A stretch of DNA of 64,000 nucleotides from NCBI GenBank assembly GCA_965153455.1, contig OZ234493.1, positions 19,954,213 through 20,018,212 on the forward strand, read 5' to 3'. The notes under the pieces were generated by a model. That model saw nothing but the letters and a program-made list of their open reading frames with translations. It was not told the origin of the DNA and searched no databases. The position numbers and the translations under genes are program-made. The DNA is from Sphagnum compactum (Eukaryota > Bryophyta > Sphagnopsida > Sphagnales). Below are positions 46,506-57,500 of this stretch, one piece after another; position 1 is the first letter of the stretch, and each line of letters begins with the position of its first letter.

Positions 46506-48319
46506 AAAAATTAATGCCAAATTAATTTTATAATAAAGAATAAAATCATTTTTGAAAGTGTACATGTGTTGTATTTCATTACATGTTTTGTATATTCTGC
46601 TTTTGAAATATAAAAATATTTTTCAATTTCAAGGCTATTGGAAAAACACATACCTCCATTTCTTGTGACTTCATGGAAATCTTAAGTCTCATATCTTGCT
46701 TTTCACACACCTCTACAAATACCAACATGCAAAATCAACTATCAACTCAAAAACATTGAGAATCTCCCTAAGCTTGGAATGCCTTCCATAGAAGTAGTAG
46801 TGCCTCTTATTGATTAGACCATGCTATGCACATCACACTTTATCTACTCACCATCCTAAGCACATCACTCAACTTAACAAATAATCCTATGCTTTTCACA
46901 TAGCTATTTGAGCTCTTTCCAAACATGCACAATAAAAACAAAGACACATGCCACAAATGTAGCACACAATACTCCAAGACATTGCCAAAATCCCTTCTCC
47001 TTCACACCCATCCATCACCATTAGTTGCCATCTTTGGCAATAATACCATCATGATAATTACTTTAGCACAAAGTAGTTAAGGCAAAATGTAACCCTAAGA
47101 TGGCTCTTTTCATACCAAAAAACTTTTGAGCAATGTATTGTGCAATGCTCAACATTGAAATGGGAAGCATATGCATCTCTTCACATGCAATATGAAGAGA
47201 TGCAACCACAATTGGCTGGATGAAACTAAAACTTGAATTCCAAAGTTTTAATCCTCTTGCAACTAGTAAAGTAAATTGGCATGGGGAGCAAATTGAAACA
47301 CCAAACTTTTTTTTTCAAATTTTTTTTGTTGCTATGTTTTCCTCACATGTTTGTTCCTAAAGTTATTTCTGTGACTTAATGGAGGGAAATGCTTTAAATA
47401 AAACTCCTCAGTTTTTAATATTTTAAAAACTTGTTGAAATTATATGATTATGTTGCTATTTAGAATTTTGTTCAATGCTTTTTTGAGGGGTGTTGAACAT
47501 CAATAAAGTTGATGTTGGTGTCCAAGTGTATTGTTATTTAGAGTGGTTAGATGTTTGAAAATTTGTGCACACTAGTGAACAAAAATAATAAAGAAAACAA
47601 TTCATAAGGATGCACAACAGAAGAAGTCAAAACACCAAAAATTAACACCACACTTACATAGATATTTAGCCACTCACGCTAACTCAATCAAGGTGTCATA
47701 CAAGTACAAAAGAAAAGCAATGTTTGAATGCAAAATTCTGAGCAATGAAATGTTTATTTGTAACACATAAGTACTTCAGTGGGCCCCTTGATCACTTTGT
47801 GCACATGATAATCACCCTCATATTAAACCTTGTTTACATTATGCTATGAACTTTAATGCTTAAACTTGTGAGTTAGATGTCAACCCTATGACAATCAAGT
47901 GCATGGAAAACACAAATTGATCAATCCTACCACATAAGAAGAAAAACAATGCGCATCAGTCAACTCAGCAACATAACATAGTCATAGCAGCCAAATGTTT
48001 TCCACATAATTCATTAAATCTGTTTGAAATAGGTAAAGCCATCGAAAAGAACAAAATTATGTCTAGAACAAGACAAGTGAAATCAAATGAGATTAAATAG
48101 ACAATAAATTTAGTTCTGAAATCCCCTTTCAGGACCTTAGCCCCAAAATTTTATGGTATTTGATGGTTTTTTGGAGAACTCAGTGCTAAAAATTTCTATT
48201 CCACTTTGGGGTGCATGACCTCTACTTATGTTCAATGTTTATGGTGGCTTTTGATGTAACCCATAAGGCAGGCTGCTCTTCTAGAACAGGCTATGTAACC
48301 AACTTGATGATTACAAGGA
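46506..48319. other. Intergenic DNA, no gene seen
   Basis: AT-rich, no supported feature. Confidence 0.5.
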
Positions 48320-48580
48320 TTACCTTGGGGCCACATGCTTTGTTAGAAAGACATACTTAAAACTTGAGCTTTCATATAGAGCCTCACCATCCACCACCTT
48401 CATGCAGCCAAATATGTACTCTCTTACCATCTCCATTCTCCAACTGGCAGCTGAACATCCCCACAGTAGTGTCCTCATTAGCACTGGGCTCCATACTTCC
48501 AACAGCATGACTTTGCAAGAAATTTCATTCACATATTCATCTTCATCTTCTGGTATACATGTTATAGATTCACCAAACAA
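48320..48580 (-). pseudogene. Possible PPR-like fragment, doubtful
   Basis: An 86-codon frame contains SPVLMRTLLWGCSAASWRME. This loosely resembles the W-x-x-LL-x-A/G-C...N/R-x-E pattern of the E motif that ends plant PPR proteins. The following residues fit poorly and no upstream PPR repeats are visible. It may be chance. Confidence 0.2.
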
Positions 48581-48949
48581 TTATATGCTCTCCATGCGGA
48601 ATTTGTTACACCATCACTGAGCCCCCTTTTCAATCATGATTGCTTCTTCTCAACCAAAAGGTTAATATTGTATTTCAAAAGATGCAAGTCTCTTCCATAT
48701 TCTAAAGTCCAAAAAGCCATAATAGTGATGATAGCTTCTCTCAACCTCCACCCAGTGCAGACCCCACCTCCAGTTCTCATTACTTATTTGTTATGCACAA
48801 TTGGGTAGTTGAGCTTTGATTTTGAATGTAAGTTGGGGAGGGGTGGTGCCTGGGCTGGGGGCACATGAACCCTTGGATGTGGAGTTTCAAGTCAGGATTG
48901 TTGTCCCTACTTTGTTTCCTTTTTCACTTCACTCCCTACTTAGTGCTCA

Positions 48950-49930
48950 CTACTGTTGTGTCCTATTGCAATAAGTGTATGACATGTTTGTGTCCAAGAG
49001 CATCTAAGAGCATCTCCACGGGTGCTCAGTATGTCACTCTGGATAATAAAATTAAATGTTTAAGTTTAGCTTTTTTTTTTTGGCAACCCCACCAATAAAA
49101 CTGTAACTGGAACTACATATTCGTGGGGACTACTAATAGCAAACCACCTGGACCAATCAGTATGATTGACCAATCAGAAATACTGAGCCGCAGTCAGGTC
49201 CAATTTTATTACACTCTTTTTTGGAGGTGCACAACTGTGTTGCACCTTTTACCAGCCACGGGCAAGCTGCACGAATTTAGTGCAAAACCAATTTCCTGAG
49301 CTAAACCGGCACTTTTTGACTTTTTCACAATAAATTATTAATGTCTGGAGTCACACACAGAGCACCTGTGGAGATGCTCTAAAGGCATGAGAAATGAGGA
49401 GTAGGAGACTTCCTAGCAAAAGTCCAACCATGAGGAGTTCAACACAATAAGGAGTTACATGATGATGATTGTTTTATTTTTGTGCCAATAATATGGAGAG
49501 TGGCTACTTTACAAGTTACATGCAGAAGATCCGGCTCCATGACTCATGTTAATTAGTGTGTGGGTGACTTCCAACTTCAGATTTATTTTTTGCAATGAGC
49601 CCCTTTTGATTGGTCCATCACAAGAAAAATTCCAAAACTTTGAAGACTCCCCAATTTAGAATTATTAACTCCAAATATATAAACATAAGTCTCAATAATG
49701 GCCCAGCTATATAGGTTCAACATTGGGCAAAACATATGGGACAAAGTGAAGTGCGATTGGGAACATGGTGAGGAACACATTGTTAACTTGAGGAACATGT
49801 TGAGAACACATTGTTAATTTGAGCAACATATTGAGAACACAGTGAGAACTTGATAGGAACAACAAAAATCCCCCACCCTCCCAAAAAGCATCTTCTTCCA
49901 ACAACAAAACTCTTATTGAATGTTATGTGG
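48950..49930 (-). repeat. Dispersed repeat copy 2 (carrying a MITE)
   Basis: The minus strand is collinear with 25.88-26.49 kb, with the exception of the 372-bp insertion at 49008-49379. Open frames on its minus strand (49583-49907) encode repeated Met-Cys-Ser/Val-Pro-Gln-Val words and are repeat artefacts. Confidence 0.75.
49008..49379. mobile_element. PIF/Harbinger (Tourist-like) MITE with TAA duplication
   Basis: 372 bp. The left end is GAGCATCTCCACGGGTGCTC and the right end on the other strand GAGCATCTCCACAGGTGCTC. The inverted repeat continues imperfectly to about 36 bp. The flanks are TAA at 49005-49007 and 49380-49382, a typical 3-bp TWA target duplication. There is no coding capacity. 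The paralogous repeat at 26.4 kb lacks it, which confirms it as an insertion. Confidence 0.88.
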
Positions 49931-50129
49931 AGGCTCCAACGACCCAAGTGTGGGGCTGTTGTGTGATTCCTCTTTCTGCCCCGGGCCCCCTTGGGTGATG
50001 GCGCTTGGTTCTGGTCCGGCAATTGGTCTTTTCTTCATTGGCAATGGGTATTCTCCTTTTTTGGCAAAAAGACAAGGCAGTAGGTTATGGTTGATATTGC
50101 ACATGATTGCCATACCCAGCCTCCAGGCT

Positions 50130-50450
50130 CCAAATCAGTGTTGTGCGGGTATAATGTTTTTACTATATCCTTGAATTACCCATTGGGTAAGGTATGTTAT
50201 AGTGTTGTGTGGGTATATATTGTTTTTTATATATCCTAAGTAATGGTATTTATAAAATTATTTATTTATTTATTCAATGGGTAAGGGTATATTATGAATT
50301 TTTTTCATTAGTGTAGACTATATTTTTGGGTAGATGGGTCGGGTTTGTATACCCTTATCATATACCCTTGGATAGGGTTAAAAAAAAGAAAGGGTAAATA
50401 ATTTTATCTTATTCAATAAAAAATGAGAATTTTTTCACATTTTGAAAATT
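50130..50450 (+). repeat. GGGTATA-rich module, copy A
   Basis: The words gggtaagggtatatt, ttgggtagatgggtcgggtt, atacccttatcatataccc and aagggtaaata recur in the same order at 51.10-51.26 kb. AT-rich, non-coding. Confidence 0.5.
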
Positions 50451-50849
50451 GTATAGACAACTTTCATGGGACTAAATCTAGTGAAACAATGTGCAAATGT
50501 GATGTCAAATTAACATAATGAAATTGCATAAAATTATTTCTTATTTTTAATTCTTAAACATACATAAAATGAAAAGCCATTGAAATTAAATTGAACAACA
50601 TGCCACTTGCCCTACTCAACATAAATGCAAATCTAAAAATCATGATCTATCATATCAACAAGCTTGACATAATGATCTAAGTTGTTTTTAAATTTCTCTT
50701 CAATTTGATTTTAAAAATTTGCTTTAACATCCCCAAATTCATCAAGAGACACATGTTTTCTCAACATTGGACACCTTGCACAACAAGCACACATAACAAC
50801 AATGGCAATTTTAGGGTTTAGGTGAGACTTATCCTACTGAGTTTTAGCT

Positions 50850-51260
50850 GGGTTTAAAAACATACCTAACTTTCAATATAGGTATTTTTGAGATATATTT
50901 AGGATTATGAAATGGATATATTTTTTCAAATTGATATACCTTTGAATATGCATTTGATTAGGGTATATTGATCTTGAGAAAATAATTTAAATTAAATAAT
51001 ACACCGTACTTGTACCCAAAAAATATATCTGGGTAAATGATATACCCACACAACATTAATATATTAACAGTCCAAATATCCTTTAGGTTAAGTTTCAAAT
51101 ATACAAAAGTTTTTGTTTTTTGGTAAATGGATTGGGTTTGGGTACCCTCATACCATATACCCCTTTTTTTAACCAAAAAGGGTACATATTATTATTTAAT
51201 TAATTAAATATGAAGGAAATGTCCACACTTTGAGGAAAAAGAAAAATCCAATGGCAAAAA
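50850..51260 (+). repeat. GGGTATA-rich module, copy B
   Basis: The right half matches copy A (ttggtaaatggattgggttt, accatatacccc). The left half (gattagggtatattgatctt, cttgtaccc) matches copy C at 51.84-51.97 kb. Confidence 0.5.
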
Positions 51261-51839
51261 CATAACAATCAAAATGTTTGAATCATTCTTGACTAAGATA
51301 AACATTTTCATGAGTGAACACTTAGTCTATGAGAAGACAATGACATCTAGTGGACATTTAGTTGGTGATGGAATGTAAAAATAATTTGTAACTTAGCTTT
51401 GGGTGCTCTAGTAGGCTTTTTGAATCCCTTAATTTTGTTATGTAACATAGTTATGACTTTCCAAAGCCGTAACTTGAAATATATCTTTACCACATGCCTT
51501 TCACTTCTAACATGTGTACTCTTACCACATGTTAACAAATTCTCAATTTTATCCCATTTGATTTGCTCAAAGTTCTCACCTCTATAGTTGGGCCACACGG
51601 TAGACATTACATATTCATGTAGAAACTTAAAATTTGGGGAACTTTCAAAGTTATTACATTTCAGGTTTTTCTGGTGTTTGGCCAATTAAATTGGCTAAAG
51701 CAAACCCAAAATTTTTTTAAAAAAATTTGGGAAGCACCCCATTTAATTATTGAAACAAACAAAGTTTAAGGTTTAGATCATGTACCCTTTTGTTTTTACC
51801 AGAGTGTCAAAACAAATCTGCCTTTGGGTGTGAGTATTT

Positions 51840-51968
51840 CTTGCATATATTCAGGGTTATGAATAAGATATAATTTTCAAATTTTCATATCCTTGAGTGT
51901 ACGTTTCATTAAGGTATGTTGATTTGAGATAAATAAATTAAGGTAAATAATATACCTTATTCATACCC
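51840..51968 (+). repeat. GGGTATA-rich module, copy C, truncated by a foldback
   Basis: It follows copy B (ggttatgaa, cattaaggtatgttgat, aaataatata, cataccc) and then stops abruptly where the sequence turns back on itself to form the hairpin. Confidence 0.5.
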
Positions 51969-52005
51969 TGAATAAGGTATATTATTTACCTTAATTTATT
52001 TATCT
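51927..52005. repeat. Perfect 37-bp inverted repeat with 5-nt loop
   Basis: The arms 51927-51963 and 51969-52005 are exact reverse complements around the loop taccc. The left arm belongs to module C and the right arm is extra. No mismatch was found, so the foldback is young or maintained. Confidence 0.92.
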
Positions 52006-52119
52006 GATGTTGGAAATTCTTCCATATCCTTCCATATTAGACAAATTCCAAACCCACTTCCATAGGCTAGGCGTGAGGTGCAATAATAAGGAGTCCGAAC
52101 TCCGGAGTGCCCCAAGCAG

Positions 52120-52430
52120 GGTTTCTTTTTCCAATTTTGTGATGTAGTCGAGATGGCTATCATCTCGAAAGCGATTTAGCTAAATTTGGCCAAATGTACT
52201 CGTATGGAAGTAGGAAAAAATCAAAATCTTTTTATATTTTTGGCTACCGATTGAAACTAATAAAAACAATCTGGCGATTGGTAGAATTTTTTCTTCGAAA
52301 TCTGGGGAATTTGGGCCATTTTTCTCATGGAAAATCCTTCCTATAGGTTGAAAGCATATTTTTCAGGTAGGGATTGGGCGAAAAAAAATTCGCCAGTAAA
52401 AGAAACGGTGTGCAGCCCCAGTTTACTATA
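52120..52430 (+). repeat. TGGCGA-family repeat, uninterrupted copy
   Basis: It starts ggtttctttttccaatttt and continues with gatgtagtcgag, tttagctaaatttggcc, tctggcgattgg, gggccatttttctcatggaa and atatttttcagg. It ends in an A run with attcgccag and gtgtgcagcccc. It serves as the reference for the copy split by the gypsy element. Confidence 0.65.
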
Positions 52431-53390
52431 ACCTTGTTATGTGATCTCTCTTTTCTTTTATGTGGGAACGAATAAATTAGGTACCTATTTAATTAGGCGC
52501 CACTTTGATGAAAACTTATTATTTTATTGTACTAAGTTTATAAGTATTGGAATAAGTTTACCTTATCAGGCTAGGAACTGTACTCCCTACCACTGAGTAA
52601 ATAATTTGTGTTTAACCTTGGTGTCTAGTGAGCCTCTTTTATTTGTGCAAAGCTTGACATATCCATCACAAAATTTGTACCTTTTGAGGAAATGTTTTAA
52701 CCAACCACCACATATGAAATTTGTAAATGTGTAGTATAGATTTAGTGGTAAATTGTGATCCATGATTTGTTTTTGGCAAAAATTAATAACATGTGACACA
52801 CTATAATAACTGTTGTTGGACATTATGGTTTCAAATATGTTTCTCCAAGTTATGAAATTTTGTGAACAATCTTATTAAACATTTATAAAGGAAGTGAAAA
52901 TTGATTTGATCGAGGAATTGAATGTTGTGAAAGAAATCAAAATGATGAAACCTTGTCAATCATAAATTAATCAAAGCACTTAGAAAAGGGAGGATACAAG
53001 GAACAAAATGGAGGGACCCAAGTCCAAGAAGACAAACAAACCACTTACAAGGGTAAACCACAAAGGGGACATCAAGTTCTTGAACTCCTTCCTATCGCCA
53101 AAAACATATCAAATAAGCAAAGGGGAGGACCTCTTAAAAGGACGCCTAGTTTATAAGAACCCTCACCTATTGCAATAGCACATTGTAAAATAAAAATTGT
53201 TTACGCACACTATAACGTCATTGACACCCTCTGCTTATAAAATGTGTATAAAAATGAAAGAGGAGGGCCACCAATGCATTTCTTCTACCTACCTTTAAAC
53301 TCTTTTCCATCCTTTAGTCCTTGGGGTATCACATTGCATTTGTAATTAGCCTTTAGATCCTATTGGGATCCACCTTTTTTGTTGTGCGCA
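52431..53390. other. Intergenic DNA, no gene seen
   Basis: No recognisable feature. Confidence 0.5.
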
Positions 53391-53394
53391 TGGT

Positions 53395-53705
53395 GGGGAG
53401 AAGATGACCTCACATGATGTTGTGTGAGATGTTTTTGTGGCCATTGCAAGAATTGCGGGGTTTCATGTCATGCAAGAGGAGACCTATGTCCTTCCACCCC
53501 TTACCTTACAGTCTTTGCGTCGTGAGATCAACATTGTGTTATTAGTCAATGGTGTCCGCACATTGGCAGATGTTGTCATTGCCAACCCCACTCAAGTTGA
53601 TTTGATTTCACAAAATGTTTTTTGTCATGGGGTTACGATGACAATTGTAACTCAAACAAAGGAATTGTTTTTATTGCAATTGATTATTAGCGAACATGTT
53701 TAACT
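53395..53705 (+). pseudogene. Transposable-element-derived ORF fragment
   Basis: The frame AIARIAGFHVMQEETYVLPP, then NGVRTLADVVIANPTQVDLI, is typical of a protein segment that recurs in repeats of large plant genomes near reverse-transcriptase genes. A stop interrupts the frame just before the Met at 53437, and it is cut short at 53703. The exact parent element cannot be named from sequence alone. Confidence 0.45.
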
Positions 53706-53765
53706 TTGCCACTATGTTGCCATTATAGAAATATTAGTGGGTACTCGTGACATTCGGACACAATC

Positions 53766-53876
53766 CGCCCGTGCCCAGCCCGCCCGTGCCGTGCCCAGCT
53801 TGCCCGTGTTCAGCTCGTGCCCAGCCCGCTCGTGCTCAGCCCGTGCCTAGTCCGTTCGTGCCCGTGCCCGTGCGGG
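53766..53876 (+). repeat. GC-rich minisatellite
   Basis: Variable units built from cccgtgcccag and cccgccc/cccgctcgtgctcag repeat over 110 bp. It is extremely GC-rich within AT-rich DNA, and its right end overlaps a cgtgcccgtgcccgtgcggg run. Confidence 0.75.
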
Positions 53877-53904
53877 TTTTAGTAGCCCTTGTCACAACTT
53901 CCAG

Positions 53905-54425
53905 GTTTTTGTGGATTTTCACCCATTTTTGTTGGAAGCAATAGGTGCAAGTAGCTCAAGGCCCTTCCCTTTTCCAGGTGCATTTAAAATCAATGTGAAA
54001 GTTTCTTCCTTTTGAATAATTGGTTGAGAGAAGCGTAGATTATTTTCAAGAGAATATTTCAAAGAGATTGACAACCATTTTTTTACTGGCATCCTTTCTG
54101 ATTTACCTTTTAATTCCCATCTACAATATTGTACTTTTAAAAAAAATGTGTAGGTTGTTAAATAAACCATCTTCTTATCTCACACATAATCACCAAACAT
54201 GCAAAGAAAAATAATGAAGGGCTATACAATTCACAGCCCTTCAATTCAAATGATAAGTTTTTTTAACCATTCATTACAAAAGTCCAATGCACCCGTAAAA
54301 AAAGCCTATTGTGCTGGAATTGAAAATAATGAGATTGCTTACTTTGTTCCCATGCCTTAGAATTCTTTGGTGAAGAATTTTGCAATACATATATGTTGGT
54401 GGCGTTGCACAATGTGTTGCAATAC
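53905..54425. other. Intergenic DNA, no gene seen
   Basis: No recognisable feature. Confidence 0.5.
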
Positions 54426-54439
54426 CCATTTCCAAGGTC

Positions 54440-54545
54440 TTGCACCATGGTTAAAAGTGTTACTTGTTGTGATACCAGGGTTTGATCCCAAGGCCTCTTG
54501 ATTATAGGTGAAGTTCATACCTTGGCCTATTACCCTACACAGTAC
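54440..54545 (-). repeat. tRNA-like / SINE-like module
   Basis: The minus strand has tagggtaataggc (A-box-like) followed about 49 bp later by gggatcaaaccctgg (B-box-like, T-arm-like). Matches to the consensus are weaker than at 24.96 kb. No terminal poly-A or target duplication was recognised. Confidence 0.25.
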
Positions 54546-54714
54546 CCCTGGCGACAATGAATTAAAACAAAAAACTAATAACCACCATCCTGGGGAATGG
54601 CCATTGGGAAATGCAGTGAACCAAAAAGGCTCTTGGGGGATTGGATTGAAATGGCCCTTGGGGGAAAACAGTGAAGCAAAGAAGCTCTTGGCCATGGGGG
54701 ACTGGATCCCTCAC

Positions 54715-54950
54715 ATCAGGATTTCTTTTTCTCCAATTTTGTCAAGTAGATAGTCCAGAAGAGGAATGCCCGAATTTTAGCTAGAGGTCAGATTATAGGA
54801 AAGCAGATTTCTTAAATTAGAATCCTGCTTTGTTTGGGAAACTCAGTTGTCAAAATTTGACAACTTCAATTCTGACTTTTTGGTCATCTAGATATCCATC
54901 CATGGAGGTTTTTTGCACATTTTTACCAAATAAAAAACACAGCCCCACGT
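54715..54950 (+). repeat. Divergent TGGCGA-family repeat copy at the 3' end of the EF-hand gene
   Basis: The start (catcaggatttctttttctc, caattttgtcaagtag) and the end (aaaaaacacagccccac) match the ends of the 52.1-kb copy. The middle is diverged. It abuts the end of homology between the two EF-hand gene copies. Confidence 0.5.
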
Positions 54951-55272
54951 TGTCCTCTTGCTGTATATAGATCATGTATAACATAATATATCATCATGCT
55001 GTAGCTGGGAGATCAGCCTTTACACAACTCAAACAGTAACACTTCTATAAATATCAGTGTAGATTTAATAAATTTAGATTATTCCTCCACTAGGAACCAC
55101 TGCATGGTTCTATGGGCTTACCCTAGTTGTAGGAAGCTTATGATGTAAGCTCTCTGATTAGGCTAAGACTGCAACAATAATATATACTTGTTCACAAGCG
55201 TCTGAACAATTTGTGAAAGGTCGCGTAGCTTTGAAATTCTACACACGCAAGTTTGTAGTAGTAGGCTAGTAG
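54951..55272 (-). other. 3' flank/UTR of the EF-hand gene
   Basis: It contains blocks conserved at the 28-kb copy: attgttgcagtctta, agagagcttacat and gtgtaaaggctgat...cagcatgat. Conservation of these blocks with the same order supports a DNA-level duplication that included the 3' flank. Confidence 0.55.
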
Positions 55273-55947
55273 TCAACAGAAGCTCCATGATTTTGTGTTG
55301 GGTTGTTTACTGACGGCCTGAATCACAGCCTGACTCACTTGACTGACTGCCCCTGCAACTGAGACAATAGGGAAGAGGCAGGAACAGTAGCTTGAACAGG
55401 AGCAGCAGTGGCAGTGGCAGGTATCATCGTATGCTATGCCATTGTTTGGAGAGCTCAACCATGCTCCTAACGTGGATGACCTTTTAGCTGCATTGGCTGA
55501 TGAGGTTCCATCAGCAATAAATGCCGCTGGAAGCTTAGATCCTGCGGAACCACCTGCCTGATCTGTAGGAGGAAGTCTTAGTTTTGTCGTCTCGGCTGCT
55601 GTATGTGGCTCCTGAGTTCCGTCCTCAGGAATCGAATCCAAATTTAGACCTAGGGCATCGAAATCCCTGTCAAGATCTCCAGCTCCGTCATCATAAGTCC
55701 GTAGCAGACCGTCGAAGCTTAAGCCCTCGGGTTCTTGAATGAACTCAGCATATGTCTTGAAGATCACGTAGAGTATGCCCTCTATCTGCTCTTTATTGAG
55801 CTTGACGTGGGGATTGACAGCAGTCATGAGTGCCACCACTTCAATTCGATTGAGACAGCCATCTTTGTTGCTGTCGAACGCGTTAATGATTCCGCGAACT
55901 TTTTGTGCCCGTATACTCAATCCTGGACCGCTTTCTGACATTCTCAA
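55273..55947 (-). CDS. EF-hand protein related to plant EF-hand/TPR proteins, TPR part absent
   Basis: A single-exon frame of 224 codons starting MRMSESGPG. Residues 14-110 match the N-terminus of the plant calcium-binding EF-hand/TPR family (Arabidopsis At1g05150/At2g32450 type): QKVRGIINAFDSNKDG, a canonical EF loop at 25-36 (D25, N27, D29, G30, E36), FKTYAEFI, then GLSFDGLLRTYDDGAGDLDR. Residues 160-175 keep the family's SPNxGIxYD motif. The family then continues into a long TPR array, but here that is replaced by a 49-residue tail: a Cys-rich stretch (176-190), a hydrophobic VSVAGAVSQVSQAVIQAV segment and SWSFC at the end. Likely a small Ca2+-binding protein; the tail may anchor it to membranes (inference). 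A paralog at 28.4 kb carries the same tail, so the tail is not a recent accident. Confidence 0.8.
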   Translation of the reverse strand: MRMSESGPGLSIRAQKVRGIINAFDSNKDGCLNRIEVVALMTAVNPHVKLNKEQIEGILYVIFKTYAEFIQEPEGLSFDGLLRTYDDGAGDLDRDFDALGLNLDSIPEDGTQEPHTAAETTKLRLPPTDQAGGSAGSKLPAAFIADGTSSANAAKRSSTLGAWLSSPNNGIAYDDTCHCHCCSCSSYCSCLFPIVSVAGAVSQVSQAVIQAVSKQPNTKSWSFC

Positions 55948-56745
55948 GTGTCCAGAAATTCTGGGAGGGAGCGTTGGTAAACCAATATATAATTTGTATA
56001 GAGATATTCAGCGACCACAAGCGTGCGCAAGCTTCCTCACCCAGAATGTACTCGGCCTAAAGAACGACCATGAGTTACAAGGATGCACAAAGTTGTGCGA
56101 CAATACAAGGAAGGTGTAAATTGTTGAAATGAATGTAGTCGAGAAAGCGAGGAGTGCGCCACTTGTGCTATCATGTACATCTTTTCTTGAAATGTTGAGA
56201 GAACTGAAAGGAACAAGGACGCAGATTAAATCGGAGGACAAGAACAGCTGCAGATAAAAGATGATTCAAGGGAAATGAAAACACCAATCCCAAAACCAAA
56301 AGCAGAGAACCATCCCTTCACCAAGACAAAATCAAGCACAACAAAATTAGCTCTCCGAACTGCACAATGTATTAACCCAGATTTTACAAATCATGAAGAA
56401 TGCCACAAGGAAGACCCGCGCGTTGATCGACGTTCTTCAAAACCTGTTAAGAAGAAAAACCCTAGGTACTTATTATTACTTCATGCATGCAGAGCTTTTG
56501 AAAATAAAGCAGATTCACCCACCTTCACAAAACATGCACCAAACACCCCCAAAAAATCAAAATACAAATCGAAAACCCCCAGGGAAAAACCAGGACAAGA
56601 CCAAGAAAATCAACCTTGCGAGAGGCGAAGAGAAAAGGGAGAAAGAGGTCGTAGAACTTATATTGCGACGAAGACGATCTCGTCGACAAGAAGAAGACGA
56701 CGAAGAAGAGGACGATATGAGTAGGTCTATTTTTATAAGAGGATT
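55948..56745 (-). promoter_or_regulatory. 5' leader/promoter region of the EF-hand gene
   Basis: The far end (about 56590-56725) is a conserved leader block also present at 28.2-28.33 kb: purine-rich on the plus strand (aagaagaagacgacgaagaa), so CTT/CTC-rich in the gene's sense. In between, many short frames occur, but no conserved coding sequence. A leader intron is plausible but its sites cannot be fixed by eye. Confidence 0.4.
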
Positions 56746-56769
56746 TTTGAAAAATGATATTTTGGCTTG

Positions 56770-57500
56770 TATGGAAACTTGAGATTAAGTTATAGAGTTA
56801 TGATATGTTGAAGGATTAAATTGATTTCTTTAAGAGGATTTTTTTTAAAGATTCTATTTATGCATTGTAAAATATTTTGAATTTCCATAATTCTTCTTTT
56901 GCCTTAAAATACCTCTTTTTTTTAATGTAAATGGCAAGGCCACACAGGGGCTAATTAGTATTAGTTTATTAATATAAAGAGGGTGTTGAATATGGTTGTG
57001 TGTGGAGGTGTAAAAGAAAAAATGATATTATGGCCAATGAAATGAAATTACTAGATTTGGAGCTCTGAATTTTATTTTTCTTGAGTGAAGTAATAAAAAA
57101 TTTAAAATGTGAAATAATAGGTTTTCTTAGGTTTGGGAGAATTTGAGAGTACCAATAATGGGAATGGAGGAAAAGCACCAATAATGAAAATGAAGGAAAG
57201 GGAGCATTATTTCCAGTATTTCCAATGGTTCCTTTTCAAATAATGCGCCCTTTCTACCAATTCCATTAATTTCAATGTTTTGCAAAATAGAGTTGTGTAG
57301 AGGCCTGAAGTCGGAATTTCAGGCCAATGGGATTTCTGGATTTGGTGGTCTGAACTTGTTTTCTTAAATATGTTCAATGAAACAACTATTTAAGGTGTAA
57401 TGTCTAGTTATAAATAAGGTTCTTGCACATAACTTGTGTACTTTGTTTTGTGAAGGTGAATTGGCCTTTGGTGGTGAAGGGCTGGGAAAAAAAAAAAACT
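56770..57500. other. Intergenic DNA, no gene seen
   Basis: AT-rich, no recognisable feature. Confidence 0.5.
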
